Assembly: GCA_002254405.1 (NCBI GenBank)
Contig: NJDH01000058.1
Coordinates: 1-5,367 of the forward strand
DNA from: Candidatus Altarchaeales archaeon ex4484_96
GTDB lineage: Archaea > Altiarchaeota > Altiarchaeia > IMC4 > QMZM01
Reading direction: 5' to 3'
DNA length: 5,367 bases
A program made the translations under genes and the position numbers. Positions within the stretch are counted from its first letter, which is position 1, and every line of letters starts with the position of its first letter. This document shows positions 1 through 5,367 of this stretch, in pieces. Under the pieces are notes generated by a model. It saw nothing but the letters and a program-made list of their open reading frames with translations, did not search any database and was not told where the DNA came from.

Positions 1-362
1 TCCTGGCTGACACACCCCAGAACCGGGGGATGCTCAACAAGGTAAAGGATTACGTGACTTGGGGCGAGATTGATAAGGAAATACTGGTTGATATGCTCAA
101 AAAAAGAGGACGGCTTGCCGGCAACAGAAGAATAGATGATGATTACATGAAGAAAACACCCCATAAATCAATCGATAAACTAGCCGATGATTTAATCAAA
201 TCAAAAACAACAATTAAATCAACAGAAATAAAACCAGTATTCAGGTTGCGTCCGCCTGTTAAGGGTTACGAAAGAGGAGGTATAAAAAAGCCTTATACCC
301 TGGGAGGGGCTCTTGGATACAGGAAAAAGCAGATAAACAACCTTCTTGAGAGGATGATATAA
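1..362 (+). CDS. rpl30: Large ribosomal subunit protein uL30, archaeal L30/L7 type (5' partial)
   Basis: C-terminal part of the 50S subunit protein uL30, which binds 23S rRNA. The frame is open from the left edge (first complete codon at 3) and ends with TAA at 360-362, giving 119 visible residues. I judge the ATG at 30 to be an internal methionine, because the residues before it (LADTPQNRG) fit the family pattern in which an xDTPxxxGML segment leads into the diagnostic VKDYVTWGEID. From memory archaeal L30 is about 150 residues, so roughly 30-35 N-terminal residues lie outside the window. The C-terminal signature IKPVFRLRPPVKGYERGG and the following glycine-rich, basic stretch are typical of the archaeal/eukaryotic form; bacterial L30 is only about 60 residues. 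It is followed without any gap by rpl15, in the usual archaeal order L30-L15-SecY. Confidence 0.95.
   Translation, partial: LADTPQNRGMLNKVKDYVTWGEIDKEILVDMLKKRGRLAGNRRIDDDYMKKTPHKSIDKLADDLIKSKTTIKSTEIKPVFRLRPPVKGYERGGIKKPYTLGGALGYRKKQINNLLERMI
348..355 (+). promoter_or_regulatory. Shine-Dalgarno-like site for rpl15
   Basis: GAGAGGAT inside the last codons of rpl30 contains GAGG, ending about 9 nt before the GTG at 363. It supports that GTG as the rpl15 start. It is one of only two plausible ribosome binding sites in the window, and both precede operon-internal genes. Confidence 0.5.
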
Positions 363-818
363 GTGGCTCATAAAGACAGAAAAAACCATAAACATCGTGG
401 ACAGAGAAACCAAGGATACGGTAGTCCACAAAAACACAGGGGTGCGGGCAGCAGAGGAGGTAGAGGAAAAGCAGGAGGCAAGAAACACAAATGGTCTTGG
501 TTTACAAAAAATGCGCCAGGTTACTATGGGGGAAAGGGTTTTAAAAGACCCGCTTCCGTTAGACATAAACAGAAAACAATAAACGTAGGAGACCTGGATA
601 ACAGTCTAGAGAAACTCAGCTCAGAGAAAAAAATCAAGGTTGAGGGAAAAAAATACATCATAAACCTGCATGAGATGGGTATTGAAAAGCTTCTGGGCTC
701 GGGTGAAGTAAAAAATCCCATGAACATAACAGTAAAAAAACACACACCTAAAGCCGAGGAAAAGATTGAAAAATCAGGGGGGAGCATAGTATCACCAACC
801 GAAAGTTCCAAGAAATAA
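363..818 (+). CDS. rpl15: Large ribosomal subunit protein uL15, archaeal L15 type
   Basis: Component of the 50S subunit, 151 residues, close to the usual archaeal length. The N-terminal third is a highly basic, glycine-rich extended tail that threads into rRNA in this family. It shows the family core HRGAGSRGGRGKAGGKKHKW (residues 25-44) followed by GKGFKRP near residues 57-63. The middle carries the conserved INVGDLD (about 73-79), and the end has the KIEKSGGS segment seen in the family before a short lysine/serine tail. The start is GTG at 363, directly abutting the rpl30 TAA stop (360-362), with a GAGG-type ribosome binding site upstream. secY begins 4 nt after the stop, so the three genes are almost certainly co-transcribed and translationally coupled. 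Confidence 0.96.
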   Translation: MAHKDRKNHKHRGQRNQGYGSPQKHRGAGSRGGRGKAGGKKHKWSWFTKNAPGYYGGKGFKRPASVRHKQKTINVGDLDNSLEKLSSEKKIKVEGKKYIINLHEMGIEKLLGSGEVKNPMNITVKKHTPKAEEKIEKSGGSIVSPTESSKK

Positions 819-822
819 CAAA

Positions 823-2244
823 ATGGATCTTGAATTCATAAGACCAGTAATAAAATACCTTCCTGAGGTGAAGATACCAAGAAAACATGTTTCCTTCAAG
901 GAAAAGCTAATGTGGACTTTCTCTGTTCTTGTCTTGTTTTTTGTTATGGGAGTTATCTATCCAACAGGAGTATCCCGGGCCGATATCCCCGAAGCATTCC
1001 AGATATACCAGATTATTTTCGCAAGCAATATGGGAAGCCTCATCTCCGTGGGAATAGGCCCTATCGTAACCTCATCCATCATACTGCAGCTTTTAGTTGG
1101 CTCCAAGATGATAGATTTAGACCTGAACAGACCCGACAACCAAGCTCTTTTTCAGGGAGCCCAGAAGATACTTACTGTTTTGATTGCATTCTTTGAGGCT
1201 GGAGGGGTGGTTATCGGATTTCACCTGGGAGGCGGTTTCCTGGGCGAAATGTGGAATATGATGCATCCCCTGGTGTTGTTTATTATATTCCAGATTGCCT
1301 TGGGTTCGATTCTCCTGATGTTTCTTGACGAGGTTGTATCAAAGTGGGGTGTGGGCTCAGGTATTGGCTTGTTCATCGCAGGGGGGGTGTCACAGCAGAT
1401 AATGACCGCTTCACTGAGCTTTCTCAAGACCGACGCAGGTGGTTTCGCGGGGAGAATACCTTATACCATCGTCAGTTTCCTAAACGGGGAGGCAAGCTTT
1501 TTCGGGCTTTTCTCTTCAGCTTATCTGTTTCCTATGCTTGCTGTTGTAATAGTTTTTTTGGTTGTTGTCTTAGGGGAATCAATGCGGTTGGAGATACCAT
1601 TATCCTATGGGGGGATAAGGGGTGTTGGAGGGCGCTATCCTCTTAAGTTTTTTTATGTCTCAAATATTCCGGTGATACTAGCAGCCGCCCTATTAGCTAA
1701 CATACGTATGTGGGCTCAGATTGTTGGAGTGGACATAAGCAATCCACCAACAAACCCCGACATGCTTCAAGAGATAGTATACCAGGTAGGGCATAATGTT
1801 ACCTTAGGCAACCTGTACGGGGTTTTAAGCCCCGATAACCTTGGCATGTTTCTGGAGCCCAATATTCTACTGCATCTTTTAGTGTACACTATCGCCTTCA
1901 CAGGTCTATGCATCGTTTTCGGGAAATTCTGGGTTGAGACCACCGGTTTAAGCGCGGAAAACGTAGCCGACCAGATACAGGGCGGTGGGATGCAGATTCC
2001 TGGTTTCAGAAGGGATAAAAGGGTTATTGAAAGAGTTTTAAACAGGTATATACCCCAGATTACGATAATAAGCTCAGTAGCCGTTGGTTTGCTAGCGCTT
2101 GTGGCTGATTTGATGGGAGCCTTCGGCTCGGGAACGGGGATTCTTCTGACCGTAGGCATACTACACAACCTCTACGAACAGATACAAAGAGAGCAGATGA
2201 GTGAGATGCACCCCGCCTTCAGAAGATTCATGGGTAGAGAGTAA
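823..2244 (+). CDS. secY: Protein translocase subunit SecY (Sec61 alpha homologue)
   Basis: Pore-forming subunit of the SecYEG/beta translocon in the cytoplasmic membrane, 473 residues, full length for archaea. It starts as family members do, with an amphipathic N-terminus and LPEV (13-16), then FKEKLMWT leading into TM1 (about 27-47). The plug/TM2 region reads MGSLISVGIGPIVTSSIILQ (70-89). Further signatures are the DNQALFQG segment (105-112), LDEVVSKWGVGSGIGLFIA (168-186) before and in TM5, and EIPLSYGG with RYPLKFFYVSNIPVILA in the TM6/TM7 loop (257-287). The TM8/TM9 cytosolic loop (about 371-409) holds basic residues R396, R397 and R400. TM9 and TM10 (about 411-455) are followed by a charged cytosolic tail. 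All ten membrane segments can be placed. No Shine-Dalgarno is visible in front of the ATG, so coupling to rpl15 four nt upstream is likely. In many archaea adk or cmk follows secY; here the strand switches at once. Confidence 0.98.
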   Translation: MDLEFIRPVIKYLPEVKIPRKHVSFKEKLMWTFSVLVLFFVMGVIYPTGVSRADIPEAFQIYQIIFASNMGSLISVGIGPIVTSSIILQLLVGSKMIDLDLNRPDNQALFQGAQKILTVLIAFFEAGGVVIGFHLGGGFLGEMWNMMHPLVLFIIFQIALGSILLMFLDEVVSKWGVGSGIGLFIAGGVSQQIMTASLSFLKTDAGGFAGRIPYTIVSFLNGEASFFGLFSSAYLFPMLAVVIVFLVVVLGESMRLEIPLSYGGIRGVGGRYPLKFFYVSNIPVILAAALLANIRMWAQIVGVDISNPPTNPDMLQEIVYQVGHNVTLGNLYGVLSPDNLGMFLEPNILLHLLVYTIAFTGLCIVFGKFWVETTGLSAENVADQIQGGGMQIPGFRRDKRVIERVLNRYIPQITIISSVAVGLLALVADLMGAFGSGTGILLTVGILHNLYEQIQREQMSEMHPAFRRFMGRE

Positions 2245-2248
2245 TCAT

Positions 2249-3070
2249 CTAAGAGCATGAACAACCCCCTGAGCTAAATATATCATTGCAAGATTCTTTC
2301 ATTTCCCTATCAACTATTTCCTCACAAACCTTGGGGTTATTCGAATACAAAGCTATTTCCAGGATACACTGATTTCTAAAGACAATCTCATCTATCAGAG
2401 CGCAGGTGTGGGTATCATATGTTTTTAAGGCAATCTGGGTTATACAGTAGTACCTGAGAGGATAAACCTCATCGGAGCCGGAGCACGAAAGTATCTGAAA
2501 AACAGATTCCTCGCTTATCTGAAAGCAGAAACCCCATTGACTGCTATATAAAGCAGAATAAAAAAAGCATTTATCCCTCAGCGACACATTAATTATTTCA
2601 TCACACACCGCCTGCTGCACATAATAGGGTAGATTCTTTTTCTCGGCTATATACTCCAAGAGACACTCATCTCTCTTACCAGGATATTCAGCATTCTCAC
2701 AATCATCTAATCCCCCAACAGATTCAAGCTTATCCCTGCAGCAGTTTCTCTCGGCTAAAACAACATCCAACCTCGATTCAATATTATTTTTTTCCGCATC
2801 AAGTGTTTCGTAGCTGAGATTCAGGTTAACGTAATCCTCAAATGTGTTATTATATGCTGCTTCGGCCTCATTAAACAACCGCATATGGCGTTTATTTTCT
2901 ATCACACAATCCCGTAGCTCATCTCTGAATTCAGCTAAATCAGTCTTACATTCGGTGTTTTTCTTGCTTAAATCAGCATGAAATAACGTGAAAGCCACGA
3001 AAAAAATCAATGTGAAAACAAGATAAATACCAAACATCTTGCCTACATCAATACCGGAGCCACCTGCCAT
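2249..3070 (-). CDS. Hypothetical membrane-anchored coiled-coil protein with cysteine-pair repeats
   Basis: I do not recognise this 273-residue protein. Residues 1-10 are small and glycine-rich. Residues 12-30 form one strongly hydrophobic segment (FGIYLVFTLIFFVAFTLF within it), a signal anchor rather than a cleaved signal. Residues about 33-118 are charged and helix-prone, likely a coiled coil. Residues 121-265 carry about five units with a cysteine pair, described separately. The tail is GGCSCS. There are 17 cysteines in all. Three N-glycosylation sequons (N74, N84, N161) and the many cysteines suggest that the part after the anchor faces outside, where disulfides can form; the flanking charges do not settle topology. 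It lies 41 nt downstream of cca on the same strand and ends 4 bp from the secY stop in a tail-to-tail arrangement. No Shine-Dalgarno precedes the ATG, but a TATA-like box does, so it may have its own promoter. Alternatives are a metal-binding cysteine domain or a structural surface protein. The gene is likely real: it is long, is open against a non-coding opposite strand and has patterned residues. Confidence 0.85.
   Translation of the reverse strand: MAGGSGIDVGKMFGIYLVFTLIFFVAFTLFHADLSKKNTECKTDLAEFRDELRDCVIENKRHMRLFNEAEAAYNNTFEDYVNLNLSYETLDAEKNNIESRLDVVLAERNCCRDKLESVGGLDDCENAEYPGKRDECLLEYIAEKKNLPYYVQQAVCDEIINVSLRDKCFFYSALYSSQWGFCFQISEESVFQILSCSGSDEVYPLRYYCITQIALKTYDTHTCALIDEIVFRNQCILEIALYSNNPKVCEEIVDREMKESCNDIFSSGGCSCS
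2288..2701 (-). repeat. Degenerate cysteine-pair repeats (protein level) in the hypothetical protein
   Basis: Codons 124-261 encode about five diverged units. First cysteines of each unit are C124, C156, C182, C223 and C249; second cysteines are C136, C168, C209, C235 and C261. Four units have exactly 11 residues between the pair. The third (C182 to C209) is stretched to 26 and carries an extra cysteine, C196. Three of the four linkers between units are exactly 13 residues; the first is 19. A basic residue sits three places before every second cysteine (R133, R165, R206, R232, K258). In three units an alanine comes five places after the second cysteine (A173, A214, A240). The rough consensus is C-x2-I-x5-(hydrophobic)-R-x2-C-x4-A-x8-C, with a period near 26 residues, as expected for repeated helical hairpins closed by disulfides or binding metal. 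The units are not repeated at DNA level, so they are old. Confidence 0.7.
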
Positions 3071-3093
3071 ATTAAGAAATAGGTCAAATAAGG

Positions 3094-3105
3094 TATTTAT
3101 CTATA
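3094..3105 (-). promoter_or_regulatory. TATA-like box, candidate promoter for the cysteine-repeat gene
   Basis: On the minus strand TATAGATAAATA lies 24-35 nt before the ATG at 3070. That is the distance expected for an archaeal TATA box serving a leaderless or nearly leaderless transcript, and it fits the absence of a Shine-Dalgarno. A second AT-rich candidate, GATATAAA, overlaps the cca stop codon (3111-3118) and would give a leader of about 15-20 nt. Both are judged by eye in AT-rich DNA. Confidence 0.35.
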
Positions 3106-3111
3106 CCGTGT

Positions 3112-4458
3112 TTATATCAAAAGAAAATCCTTGAGAAAAATGAGATAACCAACATCAGCATTATCTAAAACACCAACCCCCTCTTTTATCCTAATATCGG
3201 ATTCCTCCCGAAGATTGCGGCCGAAACCGCGCCTTTTATCGATAACATCATCAAGCAATTTCTTCACATCAACATACTGCCTCAAGCAATCAGCAACCCA
3301 TCTACCATCCTCAAGATAGGTTTTCTCGTATTTATCATTAAACCTGGTTCTGTCTTTTCTATCCCTATCTGCCGGCGGACCGAGTTTCTTCTCATATGAG
3401 GGTAAAGCATAGACCTCGAACTCAAATAATAATATGGATTTTCCCCCCTCATCAGTCCAGTAACCCGATTTCATAACACGAAAACCATGTTCCTCAACAA
3501 CTGAATCAACCGCTTTCAGGGTTTTCCTCAACTGGGAATAAAGGCTGTTTACGTTTATTTTAGGGTGAATGAACTCCATGCAATAAAAGAGGGTGTCCCT
3601 TGATTTAATCATTTTTTCCACATCCGAGGGGGAGGGAGGTTTAATCTCGGGTGGATAAAAAAAAGACCTATCGGGTTTATCAATAAACCTCTCAGCGCAA
3701 ACCTTAAACAATGCAATCTTCTGCTTTGATACGGCTGCAGCAGCATTCCTGTAGCGGTCCACCGGGTCGATGATAACCAAATCCGAATCAGGGAATAAAC
3801 ACTCTATTTCTTTTGGGGAATCCCATTGTTTGCCGGGGTCAAGTATCTCCCCAAAACGCCAGTTAACCGATTCATTAAGCGTTTTGGTAAATGAGCCGTA
3901 GTTTAACACAAGCAGCTCCGCCAGATAACCGGAGAAACCCTCGACTTTGGTTTCAGCCCCATAAACATTCACACCCTTCATAAACTGCTTTAAAAGAAGT
4001 ATACTGTCTCTTAGTTTCTTATTCTGCCTTATCTTTCTTTTGATATAAGTGGTGTGATGGGGTGTCCTATCAACAGCCGACTTGATTTCATCCACACCCA
4101 CATCATAGCAGGGAACCAAATCCACATTATAGCCTTTATATAATCCCACAACATAAGGGTGCTGGGCGTATTCAATCTCATAATCCGCTTTCAGCGCAGC
4201 AAAAACCTTCTTCCCCGCCTCAAGACCTAATCTCTCAAGCTCATCCGGGCTCAGTGATTTATCAAACAAAATAAACAAATCAATATCCTTATCCCCTCTC
4301 AAATCCGTTTTCTTGGCTAAGGAACCGACTAAAAGAGACTTTAAACCCAGCTTTTCAAGCTCTTTCGTCACGTCCTCAATCAATTGCTTCTCTTTATTAT
4401 GCTCCTTTTTCGTCGGCGTTATTTCCCTAAGTACGGACTCCAATAGACCATCCATCAT
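3112..4458 (-). CDS. cca: CCA tRNA nucleotidyltransferase (archaeal class I CCA-adding enzyme)
   Basis: Adds or repairs the 3'-terminal CCA of tRNA from CTP and ATP without a nucleic-acid template; cytoplasmic. Its 448 residues match the archaeal family length (about 440-450). The class I nucleotidyltransferase signature is visible: G45-S46 followed by D58-I-D60 (DKDIDLFILF). The third metal-binding acid is D113 in NVDLVPCY (111-118). Family motifs follow: SAVDRTPHHTTYIK (127-140), GAETKVEGFSGYLAELLV (167-184) and DPVDRYRNAAAAVS (231-244), the last being part of the nucleotide-selecting region. The C-terminal tail domain has GPPADRDRK (360-368) and YLEDGRWVADCLRQY (381-395), as in archaeal homologues. 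The start ATG at 4458 overlaps the endA stop in ATGA; the next codon is also ATG, so initiation could be one residue later. The downstream neighbour is the cysteine-repeat protein. Confidence 0.96.
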   Translation of the reverse strand: MMDGLLESVLREITPTKKEHNKEKQLIEDVTKELEKLGLKSLLVGSLAKKTDLRGDKDIDLFILFDKSLSPDELERLGLEAGKKVFAALKADYEIEYAQHPYVVGLYKGYNVDLVPCYDVGVDEIKSAVDRTPHHTTYIKRKIRQNKKLRDSILLLKQFMKGVNVYGAETKVEGFSGYLAELLVLNYGSFTKTLNESVNWRFGEILDPGKQWDSPKEIECLFPDSDLVIIDPVDRYRNAAAAVSKQKIALFKVCAERFIDKPDRSFFYPPEIKPPSPSDVEKMIKSRDTLFYCMEFIHPKINVNSLYSQLRKTLKAVDSVVEEHGFRVMKSGYWTDEGGKSILLFEFEVYALPSYEKKLGPPADRDRKDRTRFNDKYEKTYLEDGRWVADCLRQYVDVKKLLDDVIDKRRGFGRNLREESDIRIKEGVGVLDNADVGYLIFLKDFLLI

Positions 4459-4970
4459 AGCTTTAACCTATCCACCCTGTAGTATGTTATATCCCCTTCG
4501 CCGTCAACGAGAGCGTAAACCATATGCTTGTTGACGTTTGCCGATAGACGAACAGCCCTAGCCAGCTCCGGGAAAGAACAGGTGTATTCCTCCGGAACCA
4601 CATGAACCAGATAATCAGAGTGCCCTGTTTTGATTGATACACCCCGCCCATATACCCTGAAATCAGCCCCGAATTTCAGCCCTGTTCTAACAAGCAAGCC
4701 CCGTTCACGTAAATCACGGTATACAAGATACTTGGAATAAAAATCCGCCTCAATCTTGTTCCCCCTCTCAACAAGATCTCTGAAACCAAGCTTAACCTTA
4801 CCGTCACCCACCCCCAGCGTGTCCTTCTCAACAAGATAGAGGGCTTCGATTAATGAAAGCTGCTGCCCGCTTCTCTGGGCCTGTCCAAAGCCCTTATCCC
4901 TTAGAAAACCCTTAAGCTCATTATCCACCACAACAACCTTGGAACCAGAAAGCAGACCCGTCTTAGACAT
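4455..4970 (-). CDS. endA: tRNA-intron (splicing) endonuclease, alpha4-type
   Basis: Cuts pre-tRNA at the bulge-helix-bulge motif to release introns, leaving 2',3'-cyclic phosphate and 5'-OH ends. It has 171 residues, the length of the single-domain form that assembles as a homotetramer (Methanocaldococcus jannaschii type, about 179 residues), not the fused alpha2 form. The N-terminal domain (1-about 70) includes LSLIEALYLVEK (38-49). The C-terminal nuclease domain has FYSKYLVYRDLRERGLLVRT (77-96), then G-AD-FRVY ending in Y107, GHSDYLVHV with H117, and NKHMVYALVD with K148. These three form the catalytic Tyr-His-Lys triad; their spacing (10 and 31 residues) equals that of Y115/H125/K156 remembered from the M. 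jannaschii enzyme. GDITYYRV (159-166) is the conserved terminal strand. The ATG at 4970 is the only sensible start and has no Shine-Dalgarno. Overlaps cca by 4 nt, so the two form an operon. Confidence 0.96.
   Translation of the reverse strand: MSKTGLLSGSKVVVVDNELKGFLRDKGFGQAQRSGQQLSLIEALYLVEKDTLGVGDGKVKLGFRDLVERGNKIEADFYSKYLVYRDLRERGLLVRTGLKFGADFRVYGRGVSIKTGHSDYLVHVVPEEYTCSFPELARAVRLSANVNKHMVYALVDGEGDITYYRVDRLKL
4472..4477 (-). promoter_or_regulatory. Possible ribosome binding site for cca
   Basis: GGGTGG on the minus strand, inside the end of endA, lies 13 nt before the cca ATG. This is somewhat far for a Shine-Dalgarno; a weaker AGGTT lies closer. Translational coupling through the ATGA overlap may matter more than this site. 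Confidence 0.3.
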
Positions 4971-5003
4971 ATAATTCTATTAATTCTAATTAATAAGAAT
5001 AAG
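4968..5003. promoter_or_regulatory. Short divergent promoter region between endA and kae1
   Basis: Only 33 bp (4971-5003) separate the start codons of two divergent genes, and they contain just four G or C bases. On the plus strand ATATAATT (4969-4976) is a TATA-box candidate 28-35 nt before the kae1 ATG and overlaps the endA start codon. On the minus strand TTATTAATTA (4987-4996) is the best TATA candidate for endA, 17-26 nt before its ATG, slightly close. The segment 4974-5000 is an imperfect palindrome: arm ATTCTATTAATT, two unpaired bases, and arm AATTAATAAGAAT, which matches except for one extra base. Neither gene has room for a normal leader, so both transcripts are probably leaderless or nearly so. 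Confidence 0.55.
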
Positions 5004-5367
5004 ATGATTACGCTTGGTTTAGAGGGAACCGCACACACCCTGGGTGTTGGATTAGTGGATGATAAAAAAATCATAGCAGACGAGAGAGCAACATATCAGC
5101 CTAAAGAAGGCATCCACCCCAGGGAGGCCTCAAGGTTTATCGCAGATAACATGAAAAAAACCCTGAATAATGCATTCGATAACGCAGGCATTAACATGGA
5201 GGAAGTCGACCTGTATGCCTTCTCCCAGGGACCCGGGATAGGCCCCTGTCTAAGAACCGTTGCCACAGCAGCCCGCGCACTCGCCCTACATTATCGTAAA
5301 CCCATTATAGGAGTAAATCACTGCATAGCGCATATAGAGATAGGTCGATTAATCTGTGATAAAAAAA
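5004..5367 (+). CDS. kae1: Kae1 (OSGEP/TsaD family) tRNA t6A37 threonylcarbamoyltransferase, 3' partial
   Basis: Catalytic subunit of the KEOPS complex, which transfers the threonylcarbamoyl group from threonylcarbamoyl-AMP to A37 of ANN-decoding tRNAs. Only the first 121 residues are present; the frame is still open at the right edge. The N-terminus MITLGLEGTAHTLGVGLVDD fits the Kae1 ASKHA nucleotide-binding start with its GIEGTA-like motif. KEGIHPREAS (34-43) and AFSQGPGIGPCLRTVATAAR (72-91) are near-exact family motifs. NHCIAHIEIG (105-114) supplies the two metal-binding histidines, H106 and H110. The GIEGTA-type start and SQGPGIGPCLR separate it from bacterial TsaD. The ATG at 5004 gives exactly the family N-terminus; no Shine-Dalgarno is seen. 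In many Euryarchaeota this gene is fused to the kinase Bud32; that would lie beyond the window and cannot be judged. Confidence 0.96.
   Translation, partial: MITLGLEGTAHTLGVGLVDDKKIIADERATYQPKEGIHPREASRFIADNMKKTLNNAFDNAGINMEEVDLYAFSQGPGIGPCLRTVATAARALALHYRKPIIGVNHCIAHIEIGRLICDKK

Noticed and set aside
30..32. ATG at 30 as the start of rpl30
   Set aside because: The frame is open to the left edge and the preceding residues fit the uL30 family pattern, so the true start lies outside the window.
219..811. Minus-strand open frames opposite rpl30 and rpl15 (219-566 and 524-811)
   Set aside because: They lie antisense to clear ribosomal protein genes and resemble no known protein; shadows of the real frames.
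1381..1387. Run of seven G in secY
   Set aside because: Considered as a sequencing error or slippage site, but the frame is intact through it (A186-G187-G188-V189-S190, as expected before the end of TM5).
912..2168. Other-frame open stretches inside secY on both strands (for example 912-1196, 1344-1646 and 1767-2168)
   Set aside because: secY is continuous and full length with all family motifs, so these are frame shadows and not frameshift fragments or separate genes.
3092..3107. Small inverted repeat GGTAT/ATACC between cca and the cysteine-repeat gene
   Set aside because: Five base pairs with a 6-nt loop and no clear T run; too weak for a terminator, and it overlaps a more plausible TATA box.
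4313..4534. Plus-strand open frame of 73 codons across the endA-cca junction
   Set aside because: Antisense to two well-supported genes, with no recognisable content.
1..5367. CRISPR array, insertion sequence, tRNA/rRNA gene or defence system
   Set aside because: No direct repeats, no transposase or nuclease motifs beyond EndA, and no RNA-gene signatures; the window is nearly all coding housekeeping genes.

Overview
This window comes from an archaeon. The proteins all belong to archaeal/eukaryotic-type families: uL30 and uL15 with archaeal signatures, an archaeal Sec61alpha-like SecY, an archaeal (class I) CCA-adding enzyme, an archaeal tRNA-intron endonuclease and Kae1. The exact phylum cannot be fixed from the sequence. 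The short alpha4-type EndA fits methanogen/Thermococcus-like Euryarchaeota or a DPANN/Altiarchaeota-type lineage better than Crenarchaeota.

Layout. Positions 1-2244 (+ strand) are the distal end of the ribosomal-protein (spc-type) operon: rpl30 (5' end cut by the window), rpl15 and secY, packed with gaps of 0 and 4 nt. Positions 2249-4970 (- strand) hold three genes converging on secY. Read in their own direction they are endA (tRNA intron endonuclease), cca (tRNA CCA-adding enzyme, overlapping endA by 4 nt at ATGA) and, 41 nt further on, an unrecognised protein of 273 residues. That protein has one membrane anchor, a predicted coiled coil and cysteine-pair repeats. It stops 4 bp from the secY stop codon. 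From 5004 to the right edge (+ strand) is the 5' part of kae1, divergent from endA across only 33 bp of very AT-rich, nearly palindromic DNA.

Together, the left part makes ribosomal large-subunit proteins and the translocon pore. The right part is a small tRNA-maturation neighbourhood: intron removal (EndA), 3'-CCA addition (Cca) and t6A37 modification (Kae1). The cysteine-repeat protein is the only gene without a recognisable role and is the most interesting item in the window. There are no RNA genes, mobile elements or CRISPR arrays, and no non-coding stretch exceeds 41 bp.
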